Source of the DNA: Desulfarculales bacterium UBA696 | Lineage (GTDB): Bacteria; Desulfobacterota; Syntrophobacteria; Syntrophobacterales; Syntrophobacteraceae | Direction: 5' to 3' | Assembly: GCA_002298995.1 (NCBI GenBank) | Contig: DBMO01000034.1 | Span: forward strand, 62,001 to 126,000 | DNA length: 64,000 nucleotides | Shown here: in pieces, positions 34,686 to 43,017 of the stretch | Layout: every line of letters starts with the position of its first letter | Numbering within the stretch: position 1 is the first letter of the stretch | Position numbers and translations under genes: made by a program | The notes under the pieces: generated by a model | The model's database searches: none | The model's input: the letters and a program-made list of their open reading frames with translations, nothing else | What the model was told of the DNA's origin: nothing

Positions 34686-36932
34686 ATGGCGCGCGAATCC
34701 AGTCCCTCCGAGACCAAAAGTTCGAAAGCAGCACCTCTAAAAGATTTTTTCAGGACCTTGCCGGCGCCCGATCTCGGCGCCCAGGCTTTTTCGTACCTGA
34801 TCGACTCCTGGCAGCGCTCGGTGCTTTTCATGGATGTTTTGCGCCAGCGCGGAAATATCTATATCGAACATGAAAAGGAAGGGAAACCGCCCGTTCTTGC
34901 ATTCAAATACGAGGTCATCATAGACGGTCGTACCTTCGAAGACCCGGCAAACTATGCGCTGGTGCGCATTGTTCCACCTCCCGACCATCCCACTGACCCC
35001 AAAATGCGCCCAATCGTCGTGATAGATCCACGGGCAGGACATGGGCCTGGTGTGGGCGGCTCAAAAATCGACAGCGAGATAGGCATCGCTTTGCGTGCCG
35101 GGCATCCCTGCTATTTTGTGATGTTTTTTCCGAAACCGTGCGCCGGTCAGACAATCGAGTCAGTTGCAAGAGCTGAAGGCATATTCCTCAAAAAAGTGCA
35201 TGAGCTGCATCCTGATTCAGAAGGCAAGCCGTTTGTTATCGGCAATTGCCAGGGCGGCTGGGCACTGATGATTCTTGCCGCAGTGGCACCGGAGTTATTC
35301 GGTCCGATTCTGCTGGCGGGGTCCCCGGTATCATACTGGGCGGGTGTTGAAGGGAAAAACCCGATGCGCTACACGGGAGGGCTTTCAGGGGGTTCGTGGC
35401 TCTCCTCGTTTATGAGCGACATAGGTAACGGCATTTTTGACGGAAGCTACCTCGTCCAGAATTTCGAAAATCTTAATCCATCGAATACCCTCTGGGGCAA
35501 GCAATACAACCTTTACTCGAAAATAGATACTGAGACCCAGAGATATCTGGATTTTGAAAAATGGTGGGGAGGCTATTTCTTCCTTAACAAAAAGGAAATC
35601 GAGTGGATCGTCCAAAACCTGTTCGTCGGCAACAAACTTACGGCAAATGAGCTGATGTCCGCGGACGGGAAGACCTCCGTAAACCTATACAATATCAAAT
35701 CCCCGATCATCATTTTCGCTTCCTTCGGCGACAACATCACACCACCTCAGCAGGCATTGAACTGGATTCCGGATTTATATGACAGTGTCGATGAAATCCG
35801 TGCACACGATCAGACAATTGTTTACTGCCTCCATGATAAGATTGGCCATCTCGGCATATTCGTTTCCGCCGGCGTCGCGGGCCGAGAGCACGCAGAGATA
35901 ATGAGCGCGATCGACATGATAGATGCTCTTCCACCTGGATTGTACGAGGCCAAAATTCACGATTCCAAACCAGACATGCCTCACCTGGAATTGATTGACG
36001 GCCGGTACTTGATCACGTTTGAGATGCGCACGATTCAGGACATTCTGGCCCTTGGCGACGGCCGGCATCATGAACGGCCCTTTGAGATCGTAAAAAGAGT
36101 CTCTGAGGTGAACCAGGGTATATACGACAAGTTTTTTTCCCCTGTCGTCCAGGCGATGTCAAACGAAGTGACCGCCCAGTGGTCTCGGATGATGCTGCCG
36201 GATCGCATGCAACGTTACGTATTTTCAGATCTGAATCCGATGATGTGGCCTTTAAAGACGCTTGCCGGAATGGTGCGAGATCAGCGTCAGCCTGTTTCTC
36301 CCGACAATACGTTCCTAAAGATAGAAAAGGAGGTCTCGGAACGAATAATCGAGTCACTCGATACCTATCGCGATTACAAGGAAGCATGGGCCGAACGCAT
36401 GTTCAAAGCCATTTACGAATCACCATGGGTCGCAGCTATAGCGGGACTTTCCGAAAAGATCGGCCGTCCCAAAGCGCCCACTCACGCGGAATGGCTTAGA
36501 AATGAGTTGAAGGACCTGAAGAGGCTCGAGCATGAAGGGTATATCGAACAGGGTACCCCGCTTGATGGGGCGGTTCGTATGCTGCTTTACCAGGGCCGCC
36601 ATATGCAGGTGGTTGACGAACGTCCATTCCGGTTAATTCAGCAGATGATTCGAAAAGCCCCGGCCGAGATTCGGCCCACATTTGCACAATTGAAGCAGGC
36701 AATCAGGCGACAGTGGTTCGTCCTGCTCCTGGATGAAGAAAGAGCGATATCCGCGCTTCCCAAACTGCTACCCGAAATGGATCAACGAACCTGGGCGCTG
36801 AATCTTGTCCATCAGATCGCAATCACTAGGGCAGACAAGTTGGACGTTTCCCAGGAGGCAAGTTTCCGCCGGATGGAAGAGATTCTTGGAGTCAACGTTT
36901 TAAGCCAGGCACGTACGCCGGCAAAAAAATAA
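34686..36932 (+). CDS. DUF3141 alpha/beta-hydrolase (PhaC-like)
   Basis: This 748-aa DUF3141 protein is recognisable by the N-terminal QAFSYLIDSWQRSVLFMDVL and YALVRIVPP segments. A PHA-synthase-like hydrolase core follows with nucleophile box VIGNCQGGWALM (Cys about 188), Asp about 349 in FASFGDNITPP and His about 388 in HDKIGHLGIF. This is the Cys-Asp-His triad layout of PhaC-type enzymes. The C-terminal 250 residues are a family-specific helical extension. GGAG six bases before ATG 34686 favours that start over 34674. It leads a seven-gene run with fabI; acyl-chain transfer or hydrolysis is the likely chemistry, substrate unknown. Confidence 0.83.
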   Translation: MARESSPSETKSSKAAPLKDFFRTLPAPDLGAQAFSYLIDSWQRSVLFMDVLRQRGNIYIEHEKEGKPPVLAFKYEVIIDGRTFEDPANYALVRIVPPPDHPTDPKMRPIVVIDPRAGHGPGVGGSKIDSEIGIALRAGHPCYFVMFFPKPCAGQTIESVARAEGIFLKKVHELHPDSEGKPFVIGNCQGGWALMILAAVAPELFGPILLAGSPVSYWAGVEGKNPMRYTGGLSGGSWLSSFMSDIGNGIFDGSYLVQNFENLNPSNTLWGKQYNLYSKIDTETQRYLDFEKWWGGYFFLNKKEIEWIVQNLFVGNKLTANELMSADGKTSVNLYNIKSPIIIFASFGDNITPPQQALNWIPDLYDSVDEIRAHDQTIVYCLHDKIGHLGIFVSAGVAGREHAEIMSAIDMIDALPPGLYEAKIHDSKPDMPHLELIDGRYLITFEMRTIQDILALGDGRHHERPFEIVKRVSEVNQGIYDKFFSPVVQAMSNEVTAQWSRMMLPDRMQRYVFSDLNPMMWPLKTLAGMVRDQRQPVSPDNTFLKIEKEVSERIIESLDTYRDYKEAWAERMFKAIYESPWVAAIAGLSEKIGRPKAPTHAEWLRNELKDLKRLEHEGYIEQGTPLDGAVRMLLYQGRHMQVVDERPFRLIQQMIRKAPAEIRPTFAQLKQAIRRQWFVLLLDEERAISALPKLLPEMDQRTWALNLVHQIAITRADKLDVSQEASFRRMEEILGVNVLSQARTPAKK

Positions 36933-37026
36933 TGTGATTGCCATAATCGGGATACTCTTCTCCAACACAATTAACTACTGCACGGCGGTTGGTGCCCGGG
37001 GTGGAGGAGAATTCAAGGAGCCACAC

Positions 37027-37809
37027 ATGACTTCAGCAATAGCAACGCCGGTACTGCGGGGCCATAAGGCTCTGGTAGTTGGAATCGCTAACGAGTTTTC
37101 GATTGCTTTCGGGTGTGCCAAAGCATTCCGCAGACTTGGCGCCGAGATTGCCGTAACGTATCTCAACGAAAAAGCCAGAGCTCATGTCGAACCTCTGGCG
37201 CAGGAACTTGAATCGCCAATTTTCATGCAGATGGACGTCCAAAAACCGGGTCAACTGGATGAAGTATTTGAAGAGATCGCAGGTAAATGGGGAAAACTCG
37301 ATATTGCCCTTCACTCTATCGCCTTCGCGCCGCGTGAAGACCTTCAAGGGGGGTTGCTTGACTGTTCCGCTGAAGGATTTGCCGTGGCAATGGATGTTTC
37401 ATGCCATTCGTTCGTGAGGATGGCGCGTTTGGCTGCTCCACTGATGAGCGAGGGGGGAACGATGTTCGCCATGAGCTATCATGGCGCAAACAAGGTAGTC
37501 GCCAACTACAATGTCATGGGACCCGTCAAGGCAGCCCTGGAAGCCTCCGTTCGGTACCTTGCATATGAGCTTGGCCCCAAGGGCATCAGGGTTCATGCCA
37601 TATCGCCCGGCCCGATCAAAACGCGCGCGGCGGGAGGTATCAAGGATTTCGATATGATGCTCAACGAGGCGGTCGCGCAATCCCCTGTCCATGACCTGGT
37701 CGACATAGATGACGTAGGAATGGCAACAGCCTATCTGGCCACTCCTTTTGCAAGAAGACTCACCGGATCGACCTTGTATGTCGATGCCGGGCTAAACATA
37801 ATGAGCTGA
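37027..37809 (+). CDS. fabI: Enoyl-[acyl-carrier-protein] reductase FabI
   Basis: This 260-aa SDR-type enzyme reduces enoyl-ACP with NAD(P)H in fatty acid elongation. FabI-specific features are GHKALVVGIANEFSIAFG at the nucleotide site, LHSIAFAPREDL, the catalytic pair Tyr-x6-Lys in NYNVMGPVKAALE, and VHAISPGPIKTRAAGGI. AAGGAG seven bases before ATG 37027 sets the start. It follows DUF3141 by 94 bp and precedes the SnoaL-like gene, in an operon that also encodes the radical SAM peptide system. DUF3141-FabI proximity is also seen near Pta-AckA in other Proteobacteria, and here those genes lie on the opposite strand 5 kb away. Confidence 0.9.
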   Translation: MTSAIATPVLRGHKALVVGIANEFSIAFGCAKAFRRLGAEIAVTYLNEKARAHVEPLAQELESPIFMQMDVQKPGQLDEVFEEIAGKWGKLDIALHSIAFAPREDLQGGLLDCSAEGFAVAMDVSCHSFVRMARLAAPLMSEGGTMFAMSYHGANKVVANYNVMGPVKAALEASVRYLAYELGPKGIRVHAISPGPIKTRAAGGIKDFDMMLNEAVAQSPVHDLVDIDDVGMATAYLATPFARRLTGSTLYVDAGLNIMS

Positions 37810-37854
37810 TCGAGGGGCCCAGGCAGTTATCCGATCCTTTGGGAGGAAAAGCTT

Positions 37855-38262
37855 ATGGCTAGCGACATCAAGAAAGTGCTGGAACTTCACAATAAAGCAT
37901 TCAACGCGCAAGATCTCAAGGCAGTGATGGAAACATATGCGTCTGGCCCCAATGTCGTATTGATGGGCACTGGACCAGGTGAGAGTTACGTTGCCGAAGA
38001 AGCCATTGGTGGAGCCTACAATCAGTTCTTTAACAGGTTCGAGCCGAATACGCTGGAATTCAAAAATGACTGGATCGCTATGGGCACCAGCGGCAATACG
38101 GGCTGGTTTGCGGTTACCACCAGCATAGCAGGTACTATCAAAAACGAGAAACAGGAACGCGTCTTTAACATCTCCTGCGCGCTGGAAAAACAAAAGGGCA
38201 AATGGCGAATTGCAAGCATGCATTTTTCAAGACTGGGTGCTGAACAGCAGCAAACTCAATAA
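37855..38262 (+). CDS. SnoaL-like (NTF2-fold) protein
   Basis: This 135-aa cytoplasmic protein has the NTF2/SnoaL_3 pattern: an N-terminal helix IKKVLELHNKAFNAQDLKAVMETY, a VVLMGTGPGE turn, AIGGAYNQFFNRF and terminal strands GKWRIASMHFSRLG. This fold covers isomerases, hydrolases and non-enzymatic ligand binders, so activity cannot be assigned. GGGAGGA precedes the ATG. It lies 45 bp after fabI and 48 bp before the precursor peptide gene. Confidence 0.75.
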   Translation: MASDIKKVLELHNKAFNAQDLKAVMETYASGPNVVLMGTGPGESYVAEEAIGGAYNQFFNRFEPNTLEFKNDWIAMGTSGNTGWFAVTTSIAGTIKNEKQERVFNISCALEKQKGKWRIASMHFSRLGAEQQQTQ

Positions 38263-38310
38263 ACCAGAGAAAATCCGCCTATACACTCGAAGACATATCG
38301 GAGGATACCT

Positions 38311-38616
38311 ATGGAGCAGGAAAAAGGCGCCAGCAATCACGAGGAAAAAGATCTGGACAGGAGGAAGTTTCTCGCCGGTTTGAGAAAATGGTCAATGGTC
38401 ATAATCGGAAGTGCTCTTTCTGGAGGTGCTCTGCTGGGCATGGAACGTGAGGCAAACGCCGCAACATGGGCTAATCGCGCCGGGGGCGGTGGAGCATGGT
38501 CAAACAGAGGAGGTGGAGGCGGCGCCTGGGCTAACCATCCGGGCGGCGGAGGCGCATGGGCCAATCGGAGTGCAGGCTGGGCCAACAGGGGAGGCTCGTG
38601 GGTCAATAGATTCTAA
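38311..38616 (+). CDS. Gly-rich WxN-repeat RiPP precursor (GrrA/triceptide-like)
   Basis: This 101-aa peptide has a twin-arginine leader (LDRRKFLAGL, Arg17-Arg18), a hydrophobic stretch (MVIIGSALSGGALLG) and an A-N-A cleavage-like site near residue 50. The core then holds six Trp-x-Asn motifs with Trp at 53, 63, 73, 83, 90 and 97, i.e. spacings of 10, 10, 10, 7 and 7. They are WANR, WSNR, WANH, WANR, WANR and WVNR, separated by Gly runs. W-x-N is the type of three-residue motif that GrrM/OscB-class radical SAM enzymes crosslink into cyclophanes. The maturase lies two genes downstream. The call rests on motif and context; modification itself is inferred. Confidence 0.8.
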   Translation: MEQEKGASNHEEKDLDRRKFLAGLRKWSMVIIGSALSGGALLGMEREANAATWANRAGGGGAWSNRGGGGGAWANHPGGGGAWANRSAGWANRGGSWVNRF

Positions 38617-38668
38617 TACAATGGACCCCTTCAGCTGGAACGGAAAATAACATTAGGGGAAAAACAAC

Positions 38669-39490
38669 TTGAATTCCCTCATTTACAATATTCCCGCGGC
38701 AATGGCGGCTAATTTCCCCGGGCAGGACCTGGTTATCCGTTCTGATAATTCGAATGAAATTGCAAAATGCCTGGTCACGGAAGACCTGAGGAGGATCAGA
38801 TATATACAGGTCCTGGATATTAGGGAGGACCCGAAACCAATAATGAATGCAGGGTTTGGAATCCCGGTCGATCTTCTGGTTCGGGTCCCTGATGAATACG
38901 GCTTGCTCTACGATTGGGCTTCGCTCTTGCCCAATCATCCCATGAGAGTTTCGGTGCCGGTTGTTGAAGGGGCTCGCAAGGTAATCAAATTAGCTGCCTC
39001 GCTGAGCTTTGCCGTTAAACTGGAAGTGTTGCAGCCGAACTCCACTCAGGCCGAGGAGATGTTAAAGATATTGGAGTTCTATCTTCACAGTACGACACTG
39101 GCTGAGCCTATAGAGTACTTCCACAGTATTCTTTTTTCATTCTTCCGTCATGAGCCCAAAACCCTCTGGGAGATCCAGGAAGAAGATCCCTCTATTTACT
39201 GCCGCATAGATGAGAACGGGAGAAAAACACCTTCCCGCCGATTGCCATGGAATACCCCTGTTAATCGCGCGAACTCATTTGTTCACGATTTCAAAAAAGA
39301 ACTTATTGCCGAAAACAATGACTGCTCGCGTTGTGAATTCATCGATCATTGCGTCGGCTTTTTCAAGTTGCCGATCCACCAATATAACTGCAAAACCATG
39401 AAGAGACTTTTCCAAATACTCAGGGATACCGCAGAAGAACTGCGACGCGACATTGATTCTTCTTCCTTGGGTAACGGAACGGGTAAGTAA
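38669..39490 (+). CDS. Companion protein with SPASM-like Cys motif, no radical SAM triad
   Basis: This 273-aa protein is encoded between the precursor and the radical SAM gene. The C-terminus (about residues 208-240) has C-x2-C-x5-C-x12-C, resembling part of a SPASM iron-sulfur motif (DCSRCEFIDHCVGF). No CX3CX2C motif is present in the N-terminal part, which nevertheless has alternating strand/helix segments reminiscent of a decayed radical SAM barrel. The start is a TTG at 38669 with AGGGGA eight bases upstream; an ATG at 38702 is an alternative. Its stop overlaps the next ATG by one base, so it is coupled to the maturase. A substrate-recognition or electron-transfer partner role is inferred. 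Confidence 0.7.
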   Translation: MNSLIYNIPAAMAANFPGQDLVIRSDNSNEIAKCLVTEDLRRIRYIQVLDIREDPKPIMNAGFGIPVDLLVRVPDEYGLLYDWASLLPNHPMRVSVPVVEGARKVIKLAASLSFAVKLEVLQPNSTQAEEMLKILEFYLHSTTLAEPIEYFHSILFSFFRHEPKTLWEIQEEDPSIYCRIDENGRKTPSRRLPWNTPVNRANSFVHDFKKELIAENNDCSRCEFIDHCVGFFKLPIHQYNCKTMKRLFQILRDTAEELRRDIDSSSLGNGTGK

Positions 39491-40659
39491 TGAGCCACCT
39501 TTCCCTCATATTGCTGCCTACTTTGTGGTGCAACGCGGACTGCGATTACTGTTTCGAGGAGAAGTCCCGCCACTGCCTTGAAATTGACCGCCTTTCCGTA
39601 GTGGTCAACAAGGTGCTGGACCACTTGGACGTGACCGGTACGGAAACCCTGTCCATATATTGGCAGGGAGGAGAAGTCCTTACTCTGCCACCCGATTGGT
39701 TCATGCGTGCTAACGATCTGATAGGGGAAAGGGCCTACGTCCGCAAGAAAAGGATCTTTAATTATCTTCAATCGAATTTGCTCACCTACAACAGGGAATG
39801 GGACCGGGTAATCTCCGAAATGTTCGGAAACGCGGTAGGCTCTTCCATGGATTATCCCAACCTGCACCGAAAGGTAAAAGGCGGCGGGACGCAAGAGTAC
39901 GACAAAATCTGGGTCCGGAAGTTTCAACAGGCAAGAGATAGAGGAATTGAAATCGGCGTAATAGCCATTCCAAATGCGTCAACCATCGATCTTGGAGCAA
40001 AGAGATTCTTTTCATACTTTGTTGATGAGTTGGGCGTCAGGGAGCTTCAGGTCAATACTCCTTTTCCTGGTGGTCCCATGAATGAGGTCAAATCAGGTTT
40101 CCCCCTTAATAACGATTTACTGGGCAGGTTTTTTGCGGAGCTTGGTGATGTCTGGATCGAGCGCGGCCTTGAAAAAGGCATCAATCTGGGGCCATACCAA
40201 AGACTGTGGGATTATTTTTTCGAAGGCCGCCAGGATCTTCTCTGCATATGGCAAGATAGCTGTTCGAACCATTTCATCTGCATAGATCCCTTCGGTAATG
40301 TCGCTCAATGTGACTGCTGGATTGCCAGCTACCCCGAGTTTCATTTCGGCAATATTTTTGAATCCGGCAGCCTCACAGATATCCTGGAGCATAGCGAAGC
40401 CCGAAAACGTCTCCGGAAAAGGCCTGGCTTGCTGGTCGAGAAGGAGGGCTGCATTGAATGTGACTTCCTGAGCATCTGCCATGGAGGCTGCGCAGTCAGG
40501 GCATATACCTCCTGGGGCGACCTCTCCAGGAAAGATCCCTACTGCGGGATCTATCAAATGTTGTTTCAAGCGGCGCAAAACTATGGGCACAGAACTGTAT
40601 CACATTCAAAATACTTAAAAGGAGCGGTTCCGGAGAAAAATGATCGATGGGGAACCTGA
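39490..40659 (+). CDS. Radical SAM/SPASM peptide maturase (GrrM-like)
   Basis: This 389-aa enzyme has the radical SAM motif CNADCDYC at residues 14-21 (Cys14, Cys18, Cys21). GGEVLTLP-type residues for SAM binding follow at about residue 60 (WQGGEVL), and a C-terminal SPASM domain binds auxiliary clusters (CDCWIASYPEFHFGN, then CIECDFLSICHGGC and a final DPYC). The size and layout match peptide-modifying SPASM enzymes of the GrrM/triceptide group. The precursor with six W-x-N motifs lies 1 kb upstream in the same operon, and the companion protein gene overlaps it by one base. The likely reaction is C-C cyclophane formation between Trp ring and Asn side chain; this is inferred from motif similarity. 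Confidence 0.88.
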   Translation: MSHLSLILLPTLWCNADCDYCFEEKSRHCLEIDRLSVVVNKVLDHLDVTGTETLSIYWQGGEVLTLPPDWFMRANDLIGERAYVRKKRIFNYLQSNLLTYNREWDRVISEMFGNAVGSSMDYPNLHRKVKGGGTQEYDKIWVRKFQQARDRGIEIGVIAIPNASTIDLGAKRFFSYFVDELGVRELQVNTPFPGGPMNEVKSGFPLNNDLLGRFFAELGDVWIERGLEKGINLGPYQRLWDYFFEGRQDLLCIWQDSCSNHFICIDPFGNVAQCDCWIASYPEFHFGNIFESGSLTDILEHSEARKRLRKRPGLLVEKEGCIECDFLSICHGGCAVRAYTSWGDLSRKDPYCGIYQMLFQAAQNYGHRTVSHSKYLKGAVPEKNDRWGT

Positions 40660-40696
40660 CCAAGAAGCTGCATACTAAGTCAAAGGAGACACTAAA

Positions 40697-41251
40697 ATGA
40701 CCAGAAGTTTTCAATTCAAATGGATTATTCTCGCAGTCGCGTTGGTTTTCCTCGCAGGTCCAGGAGAAGCCGCCGCCAAAAAGATGAAGGGAGTGGACCC
40801 CGATATTCAGGCCGCCCTGGATACTCTTTATGTCAAAGCTCCGGCGGCAAAGGTGCTCGCCCGCCAAGCCAAAGGGATACTCGTTTTTCCGAAGGTAAAA
40901 AAAGCTGGTTTCATTGCCGGCGCCCAGTACGGAAAGGGGGCGCTGATCCAGAACGGCAGGACTGTCGGATACTATAATATAGCTGCTGCTTCCTATGGTT
41001 TGCAGGCGGGTGTGCAGTCCTTCGGCTATGCAATGTTTTTCATGACCAACTCAGCCTTGGAATCTCTCAACAGCAGCGCTGGATTCGAGGTGGGCACAGG
41101 GCCAAGCTTCGTACTGGTGGATAAAGGAATGGCGAAAACCCTTACAACGACAACCATCCGTGAGGATGTCTACGCATTCATTTTTGGCCAGAAAGGATTG
41201 ATGGGCGGCTTTGGCTTGCAGGGTTCGAAAATTACCAGGGAAAATCCCTGA
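40697..41251 (+). CDS. SYLF-domain (Ysc84/DUF500) lipid-binding protein
   Basis: This 184-aa exported protein has a signal peptide (WIILAVALVFLAGPGEAAA). The SYLF fold has PAAKVLARQAKGILVFPKVKK, GAQYGKGALIQNGRTVGYYN, then YGLQAGVQSFGYAMFFM and SAGFEVGTGPSF. SYLF proteins bind phosphoinositides or other anionic lipids in eukaryotes, and in bacteria are periplasmic or outer-membrane associated. It follows the maturase by 37 bp and is the last gene before a strong terminator. Confidence 0.87.
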   Translation: MTRSFQFKWIILAVALVFLAGPGEAAAKKMKGVDPDIQAALDTLYVKAPAAKVLARQAKGILVFPKVKKAGFIAGAQYGKGALIQNGRTVGYYNIAAASYGLQAGVQSFGYAMFFMTNSALESLNSSAGFEVGTGPSFVLVDKGMAKTLTTTTIREDVYAFIFGQKGLMGGFGLQGSKITRENP

Positions 41252-41277
41252 ATTTCACAAATATTGAAGGACATTGT

Positions 41278-41315
41278 CATTGCGCGGCCTTTTTCCGGCC
41301 GCGCAATGTTTTTTA
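41278..41315 (+). terminator. Strong Rho-independent terminator
   Basis: The 12-bp GC-rich stem CATTGCGCGGCC / GGCCGCGCAATG, loop TTTTTC and a TTTTTT tail close the DUF3141-to-SYLF operon. The convergent lipoprotein gene ends 15 bp further on. Confidence 0.95.
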
Positions 41316-41329
41316 TGCATCAGATTGCC

Positions 41330-42412
41330 TCATCCCGCTGGGATGGTCACAATGGGAGCGCCTTCTTTCCCACCTGGCTCAACTAATGTGAAGATGAACA
41401 TCAAGAAAGAAAACATGCGCTTTGAGGGCAGGTCCCTGTCATCGATCCAAAACCAGAAACCCCGGTAAAGCACAGCGGCGAAGTAATCAACCGGTTTTTC
41501 GCGTGAGCTGTGTATCCTGATCAGGGGTGGCAGGTTACGGCCGGAAGCTTCTTCGATTTGAGAGGGATTGACTCGCTTTTCCTGAACATGGATTTCGGGT
41601 ACGTCTATATACGAAGCGAGATCAATTATGATTTCGAGAACAGAGCGGCTCAGAATCGCCACCTCACGATCGTTTTTCTGAACCGAAGCATAGGCGACAG
41701 TAAAATCCTGGGCGGAAGGGTCGATTCCCAGCAGCTTTCGGGCGGCTGCGCTCGTCTCCCGGGTCTCCTCATCCACCTTACCCCGGATGGTCAAAAGAGT
41801 AGCTTCCTGCTCGTTCTTTTTCTGAACCCGAAGACCAATTGCCCCCGATGCCTGAAGTTTTCGAAGCATTTCAAGCAGGGGATAGAATTCGGGATCGGCG
41901 GGGCGTGCGCGTGCCGCTCCACCATAGCGATTCCTTATCCCGTTAACTGAATGCACGCATAGCCTAAGCACGAGGTCGACCGGGTAATTTGCCTGTATCA
42001 GGCTGAGAATGGCTGCCGGGGGGATAGGAGTCATGAGGCTCCTTGCGAACTTCTCTCCCGTCAGGGGACTGTACGTAATAGTCGGCCGGTCGGTATAGCG
42101 GGCCATTCCCCCCGATGCCTGTGAATTAGTCGCACCTGCAGTGATCGGATCTGCCCAGGATAACCTCAGGTCCAATTGGCCCTCGACCGAGTATTGGTTT
42201 ATGACTGAAGCAACATCGAGGAATGTGGGCGTGTCACCGTAGCGCAGCTTGACCATGTTAACCAGCATCTGCGCCTTCCAGGAATCCGAAATGGCGGAAG
42301 TATAGTCGAATCGGTCACGTGCAATCGTGTGCGGCCCAATGCCCGCGCAGCCGGAAAGAACCAAAATTAAACCAAGGAGAAAAGCCTCTTTTAATCTTTT
42401 CTCAAGCATCAT
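41330..42412 (-). CDS. Hypothetical lipoprotein
   Basis: This 360-aa protein has lipobox VLSGC at about residue 20 and no further TM segment. It starts with IARDRFDYTSAISDSWKAQML, has a VNMVKLRYGDTPTFLDVASV region and ends in a VDYFAAVLYRGFWFWIDD segment. I have seen similar lipoproteins without assigned function; no enzyme motif is visible. The ATG at 42412 (or 42409) overlaps the end of the GNAT gene, indicating coupling to it. Confidence 0.72.
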   Translation of the reverse strand: MMLEKRLKEAFLLGLILVLSGCAGIGPHTIARDRFDYTSAISDSWKAQMLVNMVKLRYGDTPTFLDVASVINQYSVEGQLDLRLSWADPITAGATNSQASGGMARYTDRPTITYSPLTGEKFARSLMTPIPPAAILSLIQANYPVDLVLRLCVHSVNGIRNRYGGAARARPADPEFYPLLEMLRKLQASGAIGLRVQKKNEQEATLLTIRGKVDEETRETSAAARKLLGIDPSAQDFTVAYASVQKNDREVAILSRSVLEIIIDLASYIDVPEIHVQEKRVNPSQIEEASGRNLPPLIRIHSSREKPVDYFAAVLYRGFWFWIDDRDLPSKRMFSFLMFIFTLVEPGGKEGAPIVTIPAG

Positions 42413-42962
42413 TGCCAACTCGTTCGGGAGAATTGAGAGTAATGGTCACGTGTAGAGATCCACCGTCGCGTTCTTTCGTCATTGGAAGACCGGCGCGGGC
42501 AAAAACAGCCAGCATTTTTGAGTTTTCCTGAAGCACCTCGGCCTCGAACTGCGCGATCCCGTTGTCACGGGCGATTTCCAGAAGGTGCTTCATTATTTTT
42601 GTGGCGATGCCTTTGCCCTGATATCGATCATGAATCATGAAAGCAATCTCTGCACTGCGGACACCGGCTGGATTCTCAAAGGCTACGTATCGGCCCCCTC
42701 CGATGATTTCGGGTTCATTATCGCAAACGGTAACAGCTACCAGGGCCACATGATTGATGAAGTCAATCTCGGTAAAGTATTTAAGTTCCTGCTCGGTTAT
42801 TTCACTTTTCTTCTGGAAAAAACGCAAATAGAGCGAGTTATCGTCCAGCTCTCGAACACCCTTGAGAATAAGCTCCTTGTCGTCGGGACGGATTGCCCGG
42901 ATAAAGATCTTTTCCCCATCTCTCAAAACTTCACTCACCTGGTAGCTACGCGCGTCAATCAT
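42402..42962 (-). CDS. GNAT N-acetyltransferase
   Basis: This 186-aa protein has the GNAT core: IRAIRPDDKELILKGVREL, a beta-4 region IAFMIHDRYQGKGIATKIM with the acetyl-CoA pyrophosphate loop Q-G-K-G-I-A, and LEIARDNGIAQFEAEVLQENSKMLAVFARAG. The N-terminal part (LSDNSLYLRFF-like) resembles the acetyltransferase half of Pat-type protein lysine acetylases, so regulation of an acyl-CoA enzyme is possible. GGAGG lies nine bases before ATG 42962. It is in the ackA-pta unit, where acetyl-phosphate and acetyl-CoA are interconverted. Confidence 0.85.
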   Translation of the reverse strand: MIDARSYQVSEVLRDGEKIFIRAIRPDDKELILKGVRELDDNSLYLRFFQKKSEITEQELKYFTEIDFINHVALVAVTVCDNEPEIIGGGRYVAFENPAGVRSAEIAFMIHDRYQGKGIATKIMKHLLEIARDNGIAQFEAEVLQENSKMLAVFARAGLPMTKERDGGSLHVTITLNSPERVGNDA

Positions 42963-43017
42963 CTTTTGAGGCCTCCGGCAGAGAACCGAAGCGGTCCAAT
43001 AGAGCCAAACGCTCTTA

